Below are positions 33,625-40,913 of a stretch of DNA of 64,000 nucleotides, piece by piece. Position numbers and translations under genes: made by a program. How positions within the stretch are numbered: the stretch's first letter is position 1; the number at the start of each line of letters is the position of its first letter. The notes beneath the pieces were generated by a model. That model was not told the origin of the DNA, made no database searches, and saw only the letters and a list, made by a program, of their open reading frames with translations. Origin of the DNA: Pantoea stewartii subsp. stewartii (GTDB lineage Bacteria > Pseudomonadota > Gammaproteobacteria > Enterobacterales > Enterobacteriaceae); assembly GCF_008801695.1 (NCBI RefSeq), contig NZ_VZPF01000010.1:1-64000 (forward strand), in the 5' to 3' direction.

Positions 33625-34160
33625 TACTCACCTCGGAAACCATCGGGAATATCGTAGTCAGTACTGCTGATCTGCGTAATATCGCGACGCGGCTGTCCGC
33701 CATTGGCGGCGCGGTTCATCTGCAGGCTACGCGCCAGCTTCTGTTGCCACTGTACATGATGAAAAAGGCGGCCTTCGGCCTGCCAGTAAGCCACAAAGGC
33801 GGCCAGCTCTGCCGCCGTCACCGGCTCGCTGAGCGCGACGCCCCAGATTGCTGCCTGGCGGGTAAAGTCGGCGTCAGGCTGCCAGCCGTCATACATGGCA
33901 AACTTGCCGACGGGTTTATGCAGCGTAGCAGAAACATCGTCATACAGACTGTCATCCAGCGCCACATCACTGGGTTGCTGAGCGGCGGCTTCAAGGGCTA
34001 ATAACTGTGCAAGACGCGCGGGAGTGAGGGCATACATCACCGGCGTGTAATTATCCAGCACCGCCAGCATGCCGTCTTCAGCCTGCTGTAAGGCGCTCTG
34101 CGGGTCCTGACGGAAAGCCTCCAGACCGATTAGCGTTGACGTTAAGATTTTGACTGACAT
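33624..34160 (-). CDS. dnaT: Primosomal protein DnaT
   Basis: 178 residues (179 in E. coli), starting [23 protein letters not shown]. DnaT bridges PriA-PriB and DnaB-DnaC during replication restart. The C-terminal part contains [18 protein letters not shown], a DnaT ssDNA-binding pattern. Its TGA overlaps the dnaC ATG, indicating translational coupling. AGGT lies upstream of the ATG. Confidence 0.94.
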   Translation of the reverse strand: MSVKILTSTLIGLEAFRQDPQSALQQAEDGMLAVLDNYTPVMYALTPARLAQLLALEAAAQQPSDVALDDSLYDDVSATLHKPVGKFAMYDGWQPDADFTRQAAIWGVALSEPVTAAELAAFVAYWQAEGRLFHHVQWQQKLARSLQMNRAANGGQPRRDITQISSTDYDIPDGFRGE

Positions 34161-34325
34161 GAAAAGACCTGCGGTTAACTTACACCCAACACCGGATCAC
34201 CTGTCGCGGTGCAGAAGGGCATATTGTACCTTTTTTAAGGCGCGGGATCGCTGAAAAAGCGTTGCCGGCGATCTCCCCGGCGAGCGCCTGTTATGCAACC
34301 GTGGGGCGGACAGAGACTTGCGCGT

Positions 34326-34931
34326 TCACGGCCGGGTTTGCCACAGATAGCGCAGACCGGCCAGCCAACACAGGCTGTATCCCAGCAGCTCTATCCCTTC
34401 TTCGGCCATGTTTTTTACCCCGCGGTTGTAATGATCGGGCATCAGGTGTTGCCAGAGGGTGTTCATGCCAAACAGACGTGAGAAAACCAGCACAATCATC
34501 AGTCCGGTCGCCATCACGGGCCAACGGTTATGGTGCAGCAGGTTCGCCAGCGTACGGAGCGTCTGCCTGGGAGTACGCATGGCGACGGCGAAACTCGCCA
34601 GTGCGGTCGCCAGTGCAAACCACACCCAACTGCCGTGACGAACAAGATCGAAGAAGAAATCCAGCTCGCGGATAAGCATACAGCTGTAAAAACCGGCTAT
34701 TAAGGTTAATCCACCGCACTGGTCGGGACGGTGTCGTGCGGCAATATAAAATGCGCCGGCGAGACTAACTAACAACAGTTCCTGTGTAGTTTCAGTAAAA
34801 GAGGCTTCGTGCAGCGCGTTATCCATCCACACCACATCCATATAGAGGGGGACAAGCATGAAGGTGATAAACAGGGAGGCAAAAAGGAATACCGTGATTT
34901 CACGGCCGATAAGAATGACTTCGTTGCGCAT
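34326..34931 (-). CDS. Six-helix membrane protein of unknown function
   Basis: 201 residues with about six hydrophobic segments; residues 14-30 (VFLFASLFITFMLVPLY) form the first. A cluster of acidic residues sits in the segment-3 loop (REL DFFFD) and another conserved-looking stretch is NMAEEGIELLGYS near the C-terminus. I do not recognise a functional family. It is monocistronic and divergent from tag. A Fur-like palindrome lies 14 bp upstream of its start, which suggests iron control. No signal peptide apart from the first membrane segment. Confidence 0.72.
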   Translation of the reverse strand: MRNEVILIGREITVFLFASLFITFMLVPLYMDVVWMDNALHEASFTETTQELLLVSLAGAFYIAARHRPDQCGGLTLIAGFYSCMLIRELDFFFDLVRHGSWVWFALATALASFAVAMRTPRQTLRTLANLLHHNRWPVMATGLMIVLVFSRLFGMNTLWQHLMPDHYNRGVKNMAEEGIELLGYSLCWLAGLRYLWQTRP

Positions 34932-34944
34932 GGAATGACCTGAA

Positions 34945-34963
34945 AATGACTATCGTTATCATT
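34945..34963. promoter_or_regulatory. Fur-box-like site
   Basis: AATGACTATCGTTATCATT; on the minus strand GATAACGATAGTCATT matches 14 of 16 bases of the Fur consensus GATAATGATAATCATT. It lies just upstream of the six-helix membrane protein gene. No iron-related gene is adjacent, so regulation by Fur is a prediction only. Confidence 0.5.
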
Positions 34964-35122
34964 GTATTCGCCTGGCGTGGGGCTGCCTTCGCTTTCAATG
35001 CTTTACAGATGTGGTGGTGACTATGGAAGCCGCCTCGCATTTTGTCATGTGGCGGGTTCAAATGGTGGCGGTTTCCCTCTACCATCGGTCAACAAACTGG
35101 CGCTTTATAAAGGAATACCATA

Positions 35123-35683
35123 ATGCAACGATGCGGCTGGGTTACGCAGGATCCCCTCTATCTGGCTTACCATGACAATGAGTGGGGCCGTGCGCAGAGA
35201 GATAAACTGGCGCTGTTTGAAATGCTGTGTCTGGAAGGTCAACAGGCCGGGTTATCCTGGATTACGGTGCTGAAAAAGCGCGAGAATTACCGCGCGGCCT
35301 TTCACCAGTTTGATCCGCATGCGGTGGCATTGATGAACGATCAGGACGTTGTCCAACTTATGCAAAACAGCGGCGTCATTCGTCACCCGGGTAAAATTGC
35401 GGCGATTATAGCCAACGCCAGAGCGATGCTGGCGATGGAGGCGGAAGGGGAAGATTTTGCCCATTTCGTCTGGCAGTTCGTCGCTAACCAGCCAATTGTT
35501 CACCACTATGCGGATTACAAACAGAGCCCGACCACCTCTCCGCAGGCTATAGCACTCTCTAAAGCATTAAAGACGCGTGGTTTCAAATTCATCGGTCCGA
35601 CAATTTGCTACTCCTTTATGCAAGCCTGCGGCCTGATTAACGATCACCAAACCAACTGCTTTTGCCATCCTGATAACATTTAA
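35123..35683 (+). CDS. tag: DNA-3-methyladenine glycosylase I
   Basis: 186 residues (187 in E. coli). It removes 3-methyladenine from DNA in base excision repair. It begins MQRCGWVTQDPLYLAYHDNEWG with the zinc-binding Cys4 and His17; the C-terminal partners are in NDHQTNCFCH. The catalytic-domain Glu is in GLSWITVLKKRENYR. In E. coli tag is followed by yiaC, bisC and yiaD; here yiaD follows directly, 116 bp downstream. Confidence 0.95.
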   Translation: MQRCGWVTQDPLYLAYHDNEWGRAQRDKLALFEMLCLEGQQAGLSWITVLKKRENYRAAFHQFDPHAVALMNDQDVVQLMQNSGVIRHPGKIAAIIANARAMLAMEAEGEDFAHFVWQFVANQPIVHHYADYKQSPTTSPQAIALSKALKTRGFKFIGPTICYSFMQACGLINDHQTNCFCHPDNI

Positions 35684-35799
35684 CACCGCTCCTTTACAAA
35701 ATAAGACATTGTCTCAGGATTTCCCTCACTTTTACGCGGCATAATCAGGGCCAGTAAGGGGCCGGGGCGCTCCGATTAGAGAAACCCAAGGGACACATA

Positions 35800-36462
35800 A
35801 TGCAGAAAAAATTGATTGCCATCTCGTTATTAATCAGCGGTAGCCTGGTGATATCCGGTTGTACCACGAATCCCTATACCGGCGAGTCGCAGGCCGGAAA
35901 ATCCGGCGTGGGGGCGGGTCTTGGTGCATTAGTCGGCGCCGGTGTGGGCGTGCTTTCATCCTCGAAGAAAGATCGGGGTAAAGGGGCACTCATCGGTGCC
36001 GCCAGCGGCGCAGCCTTAGGCGGCGGTGTGGGGTATTACATGGATGTTCAGGAAGCAAAACTGCGCGATAAAATGAAGGGTACGGGCGTCAGTGTGACGC
36101 GCCAGGGCGACAATATTGTGTTGAATATGCCAAACAATGTGACCTTCGATTCCAGCAGCAGCAGTCTGAAGCCAGCCGGTGCCAATACCCTGACCGGCGT
36201 CGCAATGGTACTAAAAGAGTATCCGAAAACGGCCGTAAACGTGGTGGGGCATACGGATAGTACGGGGTCGCGCGCATTGAATATGCGCCTGTCACAGCAG
36301 CGCGCAGAAAGCGTGGCCAGCGCCTTGATCGTACAGGGCGTGGCGGCTGACCGTCTGCATACGCAGGGTGTCGGCCCCGACAGCCCCATTGCGACCAACA
36401 GTACTGAAGCAGGCAAAGCCCAAAACCGCCGGGTTGAAATTACGCTGAGCCCGTTAAATTGA
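35800..36462 (+). CDS. yiaD: OmpA-family lipoprotein YiaD
   Basis: 220 residues (219 in E. coli). The signal peptide KLIAISLLISGSLVISGC ends in a lipobox (Cys21). A glycine-rich stretch (residues 35-85, glycine-zipper) precedes the OmpA C-terminal peptidoglycan-binding domain with HTDSTGSRALNMRLSQQRAESV and GKAQNRRVEI. It is an outer-membrane lipoprotein contacting peptidoglycan; E. coli yiaD suppresses a bamD allele. It keeps the E. coli tag-yiaD order. Confidence 0.93.
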   Translation: MQKKLIAISLLISGSLVISGCTTNPYTGESQAGKSGVGAGLGALVGAGVGVLSSSKKDRGKGALIGAASGAALGGGVGYYMDVQEAKLRDKMKGTGVSVTRQGDNIVLNMPNNVTFDSSSSSLKPAGANTLTGVAMVLKEYPKTAVNVVGHTDSTGSRALNMRLSQQRAESVASALIVQGVAADRLHTQGVGPDSPIATNSTEAGKAQNRRVEITLSPLN

Positions 36463-36465
36463 TCA

Positions 36466-36492
36466 TTTCGCCCCCTGTCACCGGGGGCGAAA
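36466..36492. terminator. Hairpin after yiaD
   Basis: TTTCGCCCC...GGGGCGAAA, a 9-bp stem starting 4 bp after the yiaD stop. There is no long T run; the flanking TTT/AAA make it symmetrical. Confidence 0.6.
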
Positions 36493-36623
36493 GACATGCT
36501 ACTGTCAGTTATTCGACAATTTTTAGACAATAAACTCGGTAAGGTTTCCAGTTGGTGCCTGTACACAGTGCCAGTTAACGCTTTATGCCAGCATGGTTCA
36601 AATTGAACAATGGATAACGCATC

Positions 36624-37613
36624 ATGTCACTTAAAGCCATTGCGTCAGTCCTGGGGCTCTCAGTAACCACCGTGAGTCGCGCCCTGAATGGGTATGAGGA
36701 TGTAGCAAAACACACACGTCAGCGCGTGGAAGAAGAAGCCCGGCGACGTGGCTACCGTCCTAATGTAGCTGCCCGGCGTTTAAAAACCGGACGCGCTAAC
36801 GCGGTCGGCGTCGTCTACCCGATGAGCGCCCCACCCCTCAGCGATATCCATTTCAATAAGATATTACTGGCGCTGGACCAGCGTCTTTCCCACTATGATA
36901 TCGACCTGCTGTTGCTGACGGATAAACCCTGTGACGGACAGCGTTCACTGATGCGTATGCTACGCAGTCGCGTGGTCGATGCGCTAATCATCACGCACAC
37001 CTTGCCGCAGGACGAACGCCTGCGCTGCCTACAGCAGAAGGGCTTTAATTTTCTCTCGCTGGGGCGCACTGATGCACAGCAAAATCATGCCTGGTTTGAT
37101 GTCGATAACGCCGCAGGTTCCGCGCTGGCGGTAAAACACTGCCTGACCCAGGGCATGCAGCGCATCGCCTTTCTCGGGGGAAACGAACGCTGTACGTTTG
37201 TTCGCGATCGCCGTCAGGGCTACCTGAACGCCCTGGATTCCGTACCACCTTATGCCACTGCGGCGGTTGCTCCCTCGCGCCGCGCAGGGTATCAACAAGT
37301 CTCCGCCTGGCTGGCTGAAGGGCTACAACCTCAGGCCATTATTACTGATAGCAGTACGCTGGCCGAAGGCGCGTTAATGGCGCTTCAGCAGGCAGGACGA
37401 CTGCAGGGTAAGGATGCCATCACTTTGATGGCCTGGGATGGACTCCCGGTTGATGCCATCATTGATTTTCCGGTTATTGCGATTCGTCAGGCCAGTGAGC
37501 AGGAGAGAGGCGAACAGCTTGCGACCATGGTGATGCAGTTACTGGACGGCGCACCGCTGGCCCAGCTACAGGTCTTGTGGCAACCCAGTCTGCAACTGCC
37601 CGCACAGCGCTAA
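36624..37613 (+). CDS. LacI-family transcriptional regulator
   Basis: 329 residues. The HTH is SLKAIASVLGLSVTTVSRALNGYEDVAKHTRQRVEEEARRRGYRPN, followed by a LacI effector domain with ARRLKTGRANAVGVVYP and a C-terminal QASEQERGEQLA region. Effector and targets cannot be read from sequence. It lies 62 bp upstream of a second LacI-type gene in the same direction, near kgu genes, so a hexonate or ketohexonate role is possible but not shown. Confidence 0.78.
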   Translation: MSLKAIASVLGLSVTTVSRALNGYEDVAKHTRQRVEEEARRRGYRPNVAARRLKTGRANAVGVVYPMSAPPLSDIHFNKILLALDQRLSHYDIDLLLLTDKPCDGQRSLMRMLRSRVVDALIITHTLPQDERLRCLQQKGFNFLSLGRTDAQQNHAWFDVDNAAGSALAVKHCLTQGMQRIAFLGGNERCTFVRDRRQGYLNALDSVPPYATAAVAPSRRAGYQQVSAWLAEGLQPQAIITDSSTLAEGALMALQQAGRLQGKDAITLMAWDGLPVDAIIDFPVIAIRQASEQERGEQLATMVMQLLDGAPLAQLQVLWQPSLQLPAQR

Positions 37614-37675
37614 CGTGTTTGTCATGCCGGACGCCTGTGGTAGTCTCGCGGCATGCGTAATTTGCGGAATATTCT

Positions 37676-38701
37676 ATGAAAATCAGGCCTTCTCGCGCCA
37701 CTATTAGCGATGTTGCCCGCGCGGCAAAAACCGGGAAAACCAGCGTCTCGCGTTATCTTAACGGCGAACAGCATCTGCTTTCTCCCGACTTAAAAGCGCG
37801 CATTGAACAGGCAATTAGCGATCTTAACTATCGGCCAAGCCAGATGGCGCGCGGGCTTAAACGGGGGCGAACCCGGCTAATCGGGTTAATCATTGCCGAT
37901 ATCACCAATCCCTATTCCGTGGACGTTATGTGCGGCATTGAAGCGGCCTGTCGTGCCTGCGGCTTTACATTGCTTATGTGTAACACCAACAATGAAGTCG
38001 ATCTTGAACAGCATTATTTGCAGTTGCTGAGTAGCTATCAGGTTGAAGGCATTGTCGTTAACGCGGTAGGTATGCATGAAAAGGTACTGAGCCGGCTGCA
38101 GCAATCTTTGCTGCCGATGGTGCTGATTGACCGAAAAATCCCCGATTTTCCCTGTGATGTGGTGGGCCTGAATAATGCTGAAGCGGCAGAAACGGCCACC
38201 GATCACTTAATTGATAACGGTTATGAGGCGCTGCTGTTTTTGAGTGAACCGTTAGGCAGCGTGAATACCCGTCGTGAGCGCCTGCAGGCGTTTCGCCAGC
38301 GTCTGGCTGCGCATCCGGCCATCCTCCATGAAAATGCAGAAGTCTCGCTGCATCAGCCCGATGTGATGGATACCGTCTTGCGTGACTTCTGTCAGCGTCA
38401 TGCAGACAGGCGTTGCGCAGTTATGGTGGCAAACGGTGCGCTGACCTTACAGGTGGCCCGTTCCCTTCAGCGTCTAAATCTGCACTGGGGAAGCGACATG
38501 GGTTTATTGGGGTTTGATGAGCTGGAGTGGGCGGCGTTGGCAGGTGTCGGGATTACCACGCTTAAACAGCCCACCTGGCAGATTGGCTACCATGCGCTGG
38601 AGCGCCTGATTTCGCGTATTGAAGGCCACGATCATCCTCCCTGTGAGCAGGTTTTCTCGGGTGAGCTGATTGTCCGGGGATCAAGCCAGCGTCTTCGCTA
38701 A
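37676..38701 (+). CDS. LacI-family repressor, PtxS-like (2-ketogluconate regulator)
   Basis: 341 residues. The HTH ATISDVARAAKTGKTSVSRYLNGE and the hinge YRPSQMARGLKRGRTRLIGLIIADITNPYS follow the PtxS/KdgR branch of LacI regulators; Pseudomonas PtxS (340 residues) represses the kgu operon and responds to 2-ketogluconate. It lies directly upstream of kguE-kguK in the same direction, and a perfect palindrome TGGAACCGGTTCCA sits between them, close to the known PtxS site TGAAACCGGTTTCA. The PtxS identity is inferred from memory of the family and context. Confidence 0.75.
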   Translation: MKIRPSRATISDVARAAKTGKTSVSRYLNGEQHLLSPDLKARIEQAISDLNYRPSQMARGLKRGRTRLIGLIIADITNPYSVDVMCGIEAACRACGFTLLMCNTNNEVDLEQHYLQLLSSYQVEGIVVNAVGMHEKVLSRLQQSLLPMVLIDRKIPDFPCDVVGLNNAEAAETATDHLIDNGYEALLFLSEPLGSVNTRRERLQAFRQRLAAHPAILHENAEVSLHQPDVMDTVLRDFCQRHADRRCAVMVANGALTLQVARSLQRLNLHWGSDMGLLGFDELEWAALAGVGITTLKQPTWQIGYHALERLISRIEGHDHPPCEQVFSGELIVRGSSQRLR

Positions 38702-38725
38702 TTTTCAGATTGTTCCCTTCACTTA

Positions 38726-38746
38726 CGTGCTCGCTTCGTGAGCACG
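38726..38746 (+). terminator. Hairpin after the PtxS-like gene
   Basis: CGTGCTC...GAGCACG, a 7-bp stem 24 bp after the stop codon, without a T run. It is a weak terminator or attenuator candidate. Confidence 0.4.
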
Positions 38747-38776
38747 ATCATAATTCCGCATTTTGCTACTTTGCTT

Positions 38777-38790
38777 TGGAACCGGTTCCA
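38777..38790. promoter_or_regulatory. Operator for the PtxS-like repressor upstream of kguE
   Basis: TGGAACCGGTTCCA, a perfect 14-bp palindrome centred about 57 bp upstream of the kguE ATG. It has the central CCGG of LacI-family sites and resembles the PtxS operator. Confidence 0.75.
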
Positions 38791-38840
38791 TTTAACGTTT
38801 TTATAACGTTAATACCGATTTTCCCCCTCAGGAGTCCGCA

Positions 38841-39590
38841 ATGGAGCCCGAAATTATCGTCGTCACGGCGGCTTATGGACATCAACAGATTGCTGCGCTG
38901 GGCGGACAAAGGGCGCTCTTACCGATCATTCAGCAGGCTGGTGCGGACGGTGTGGAAATCCGTCGCGAATTGTTCGATGACACGACTTTCGATGACCTGC
39001 CCGCGCTGGCGCTGGCCATTGATCAGCACCGGCTGCGCGCCAGCTATTCTGTACCCGATACCTTGTTCAGTGAGGACGGTAAGCTGAACCCTTTGCTGAC
39101 GCGTTATTTTACCGAAGCTCGTCAACTAAACGCGCAGAGACTAAAGGTGGCGCTGGGCAATTTTACGGGGGCTCTGTACAGCGAAACACTGCGCATGCTG
39201 ATTGCGGAATATGGCGTGCCGCTGACCGTGGAAAATGACCAGACAGTGCACGGCAAACTGCAACCGATGCTGCGCTTTTTTAACGCTGCCCGTGAGGCGG
39301 CATTGCCGATTGGCATGACTTTCGATATGGGGAACTGGCACTGGACAGGCGAAAACCCGGAGCAGGCCGCAGTCCTGCTGACCGACCAGGTGGGTTACGT
39401 GCACGTCAAAGCAGCGGTGCCGCAGGGGAAAAGCTATCGAGCTATTGCGCTCGACGATGCCGGACCGGGCTGGCAAGACCTGTTGCATCGGCTACCGGCG
39501 AGAGCCCCTCGCGGTATTGAATTTCCGCTGGAAGGCGACAATCTGATTGCGGTTACGCGCCATTATGTGACGCTGCTGCGTAATGTCTGA
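38841..39590 (+). CDS. kguE: Sugar phosphate isomerase/epimerase-like protein (KguE-like)
   Basis: 249 residues of a xylose-isomerase-like TIM barrel. Metal-ligand candidates are visible in ADGVEIRRE (Glu), LTVENDQ (Glu), MTFDMGNWHW (Asp) and the C-terminal GIEFPLEGD (Glu). KguE accompanies 2-ketogluconate kinase and transporter genes; its reaction is not established. A strong AGGAG lies about 8 bp upstream of the ATG, and kguK begins 9 bp after the stop. The name rests on operon position (repressor, operator, this gene, PfkB kinase, MFS permease). Confidence 0.72.
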   Translation: MEPEIIVVTAAYGHQQIAALGGQRALLPIIQQAGADGVEIRRELFDDTTFDDLPALALAIDQHRLRASYSVPDTLFSEDGKLNPLLTRYFTEARQLNAQRLKVALGNFTGALYSETLRMLIAEYGVPLTVENDQTVHGKLQPMLRFFNAAREAALPIGMTFDMGNWHWTGENPEQAAVLLTDQVGYVHVKAAVPQGKSYRAIALDDAGPGWQDLLHRLPARAPRGIEFPLEGDNLIAVTRHYVTLLRNV

Positions 39591-39599
39591 GGAGTAAAA

Positions 39600-40553
39600 A
39601 TGACGACTCATCCTAACGGTACGCTTGATGTCATCACGATCGGCGAAGCCATGGCCATGTTTGTCGCCCGCGAAACGGGTGATTTGGCTGCAGTAGAAAC
39701 ATTTATCAAACGCGCCGCAGGTGCAGAACTGAATGTCGCCATCGGTCTGGCACGCCTCGGGCTGAAAGTAGGCTGGGTGAGCCGTATTGGACAGGACGCG
39801 TTTGGTCGTTTTATTTGTCAGGTGCTGGATAAAGAAAATATCGACCATCGTCAGGTGACCGTCGATCCGCGCTATCCCACGGGCTTTCAGCTTAAATCTA
39901 AAGTGGATGATGGTTCCGATCCGCTCGTGGAATATTTCCGCAAAGGCTCCGCTGCCAGTCATCTGTCACCCGAGGATTTTGACCACGATTATTTTGGCTC
40001 TGCACGCCATTTGCATCTGAGCGGCGTGGCGGCAGCAATATCAGACAGTTCGCTTGAGCTGACCAGGCATGCTGCGAAAGAGATGCGGGCGCGGGGTAAA
40101 ACAATTTCCTTTGATCCTAATCTGCGTCCGGTGCTGTGGCGCAGCGAAGAGGAAATGCGTAAGCAGCTCAATCTGTTAGCGGAATACGCAGACTGGGTAC
40201 TGCCCGGTGAAAAAGAGGGTTACATCTTAACCGGCTATCGCCAACCGCAGGATATTGCCGATTTTTATCTCGATAAAGGGGTAAAAGCGGTGGTGATTAA
40301 AACCGGCGGCGAGGGCGCCTGGTATAAGACAGCCGGGGGGGAGCAGGGCCAGGTGGCGGCAATCAAAGTTGATCAGGTTGTGGACACGGTCGGGGCCGGA
40401 GATGGGTTTGCCGTGGGAGTCATAAGTGCATTGCTGGAAGGGAAACCACTGATAGAGGCGATTGGCCGGGGGAACAAAATTGGTTCACTGGCGATTCAGG
40501 TGAGTGGTGACAGCGAAGGTTTGCCGACGCGTCAGCAATTAGGTGATGTGTAG
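39600..40553 (+). CDS. kguK: PfkB-family sugar kinase, probable 2-ketogluconokinase (KguK-like)
   Basis: 317 residues. PfkB signature 1 region AGAELNVAIGLARLGLKVGWVSRIGQDAFG is near residue 40 and signature 2 DTVGAGDGFAVGVISALL near residue 261, whose GAGD Asp is the catalytic base. Similar kinases phosphorylate 2-keto-3-deoxygluconate (KdgK) or 2-ketogluconate (KguK). Its placement before kguT favours 2-ketogluconate; KdgK cannot be excluded from sequence alone. GGAG lies 8 bp upstream of the ATG, and the permease fragment starts 33 bp after the stop. Confidence 0.78.
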   Translation: MTTHPNGTLDVITIGEAMAMFVARETGDLAAVETFIKRAAGAELNVAIGLARLGLKVGWVSRIGQDAFGRFICQVLDKENIDHRQVTVDPRYPTGFQLKSKVDDGSDPLVEYFRKGSAASHLSPEDFDHDYFGSARHLHLSGVAAAISDSSLELTRHAAKEMRARGKTISFDPNLRPVLWRSEEEMRKQLNLLAEYADWVLPGEKEGYILTGYRQPQDIADFYLDKGVKAVVIKTGGEGAWYKTAGGEQGQVAAIKVDQVVDTVGAGDGFAVGVISALLEGKPLIEAIGRGNKIGSLAIQVSGDSEGLPTRQQLGDV

Positions 40554-40586
40554 CCCGGCCCGCAAACAGAAACAGAGGAGTTCCCG

Positions 40587-40693
40587 ATGAAAACGCAGAT
40601 TATCGCGCCTAAACGCTGGTGGTTCATTATGCCCATCGTGTTTATCACCTACAGTCTTGCCTATCTGGATCGGGCAAATTTTAGCTTCGCATC
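40587..40693 (+). pseudogene. kguT: 5' part of the kguT-like MFS permease gene (first 36 codons)
   Basis: Starts MKTQIIAPKRWWFIMPIVF with membrane segment 1 and the conserved SLAYLDRANFSFAS. GAGGAG precedes the ATG. After codon 36 the sequence enters an IS903-type end and stops at 40724 (46 codons in all). The rest of the gene is at 26265-27447 on the other strand. RWW.IMPIVFITYSLAYLDRAN is characteristic of 2-ketogluconate transporters of the KguT group, to the best of my recall. Confidence 0.88.
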
Positions 40694-40740
40694 GGCTTTG
40701 TTGAATAAATCGAACTTTTGCTGAGTTGCAGGATCAGATC
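40694..40740 (+). mobile_element. 47-bp remnant of an IS5-family (IS903-group) element
   Basis: Begins GGCTTTGTTGAATAAATC, the 18-bp end of IS903-type elements, and continues with non-MITE sequence (starting GAACTTTTGCTGAG) until a MITE begins at 40741. The 9-bp target duplication on its left is CTTCGCATC. The transposase and right end are missing; the other half of the insertion is the 15-bp end at 27448. The group call is from memory of the terminal repeat and the 9-bp duplication. Confidence 0.75.
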
Positions 40741-40913
40741 GGCTTTGTTGAATAAATGAATTTTATGCTGTGGTACTATGAAAACGGTTGTTTCAGATAA
40801 CATAAAATCAATGCGTTACATGCTTGCGTATGACGGTGTTCTGTCTGGCATCAGCGTTTTCTACCAAAACAGTGCAGACAAAACAGAATGATTACCTATT
40901 ATTCAACAAAGCC
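40741..40913 (+). mobile_element. 173-bp MITE, copy 1 (nested after the IS remnant)
   Basis: Starts GGCTTTGTTGAATAA and ends with its complement TTATTCAACAAAGCC. It differs from copy 3 at one base near position 19. Flanks are GATCAGATC on the left and GTCAAAATG on the right, so no target duplication is left; one flank has been replaced by rearrangement. It holds the common 37-codon frame starting [12 protein letters not shown] and encodes no transposase. Confidence 0.9.

Larger units (their letters stand above)
27448..40693. other. Inverted chromosomal segment (about 13.2 kb) bounded by IS903-type ends
   Basis: The two ends cut one MFS gene: 27439-27447 reads CTTCGCATC on the minus strand and 40685-40693 reads CTTCGCATC on the plus strand, each followed inward or outward by GGCTTTGTTGAATAA. 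Flipping 27448-40693 rejoins the gene in frame, places kguE-kguK-kguT-ghrB in one direction, and puts yiaD and tag in the same direction as ghrB, as in E. coli (tag..yiaD-ghrB). The present order is therefore derived. The event was probably recombination between two oppositely oriented IS copies, or intramolecular transposition. Subsequent deletion removed most of the element and the 3' end of the glucosidase gene. Confidence 0.82.
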
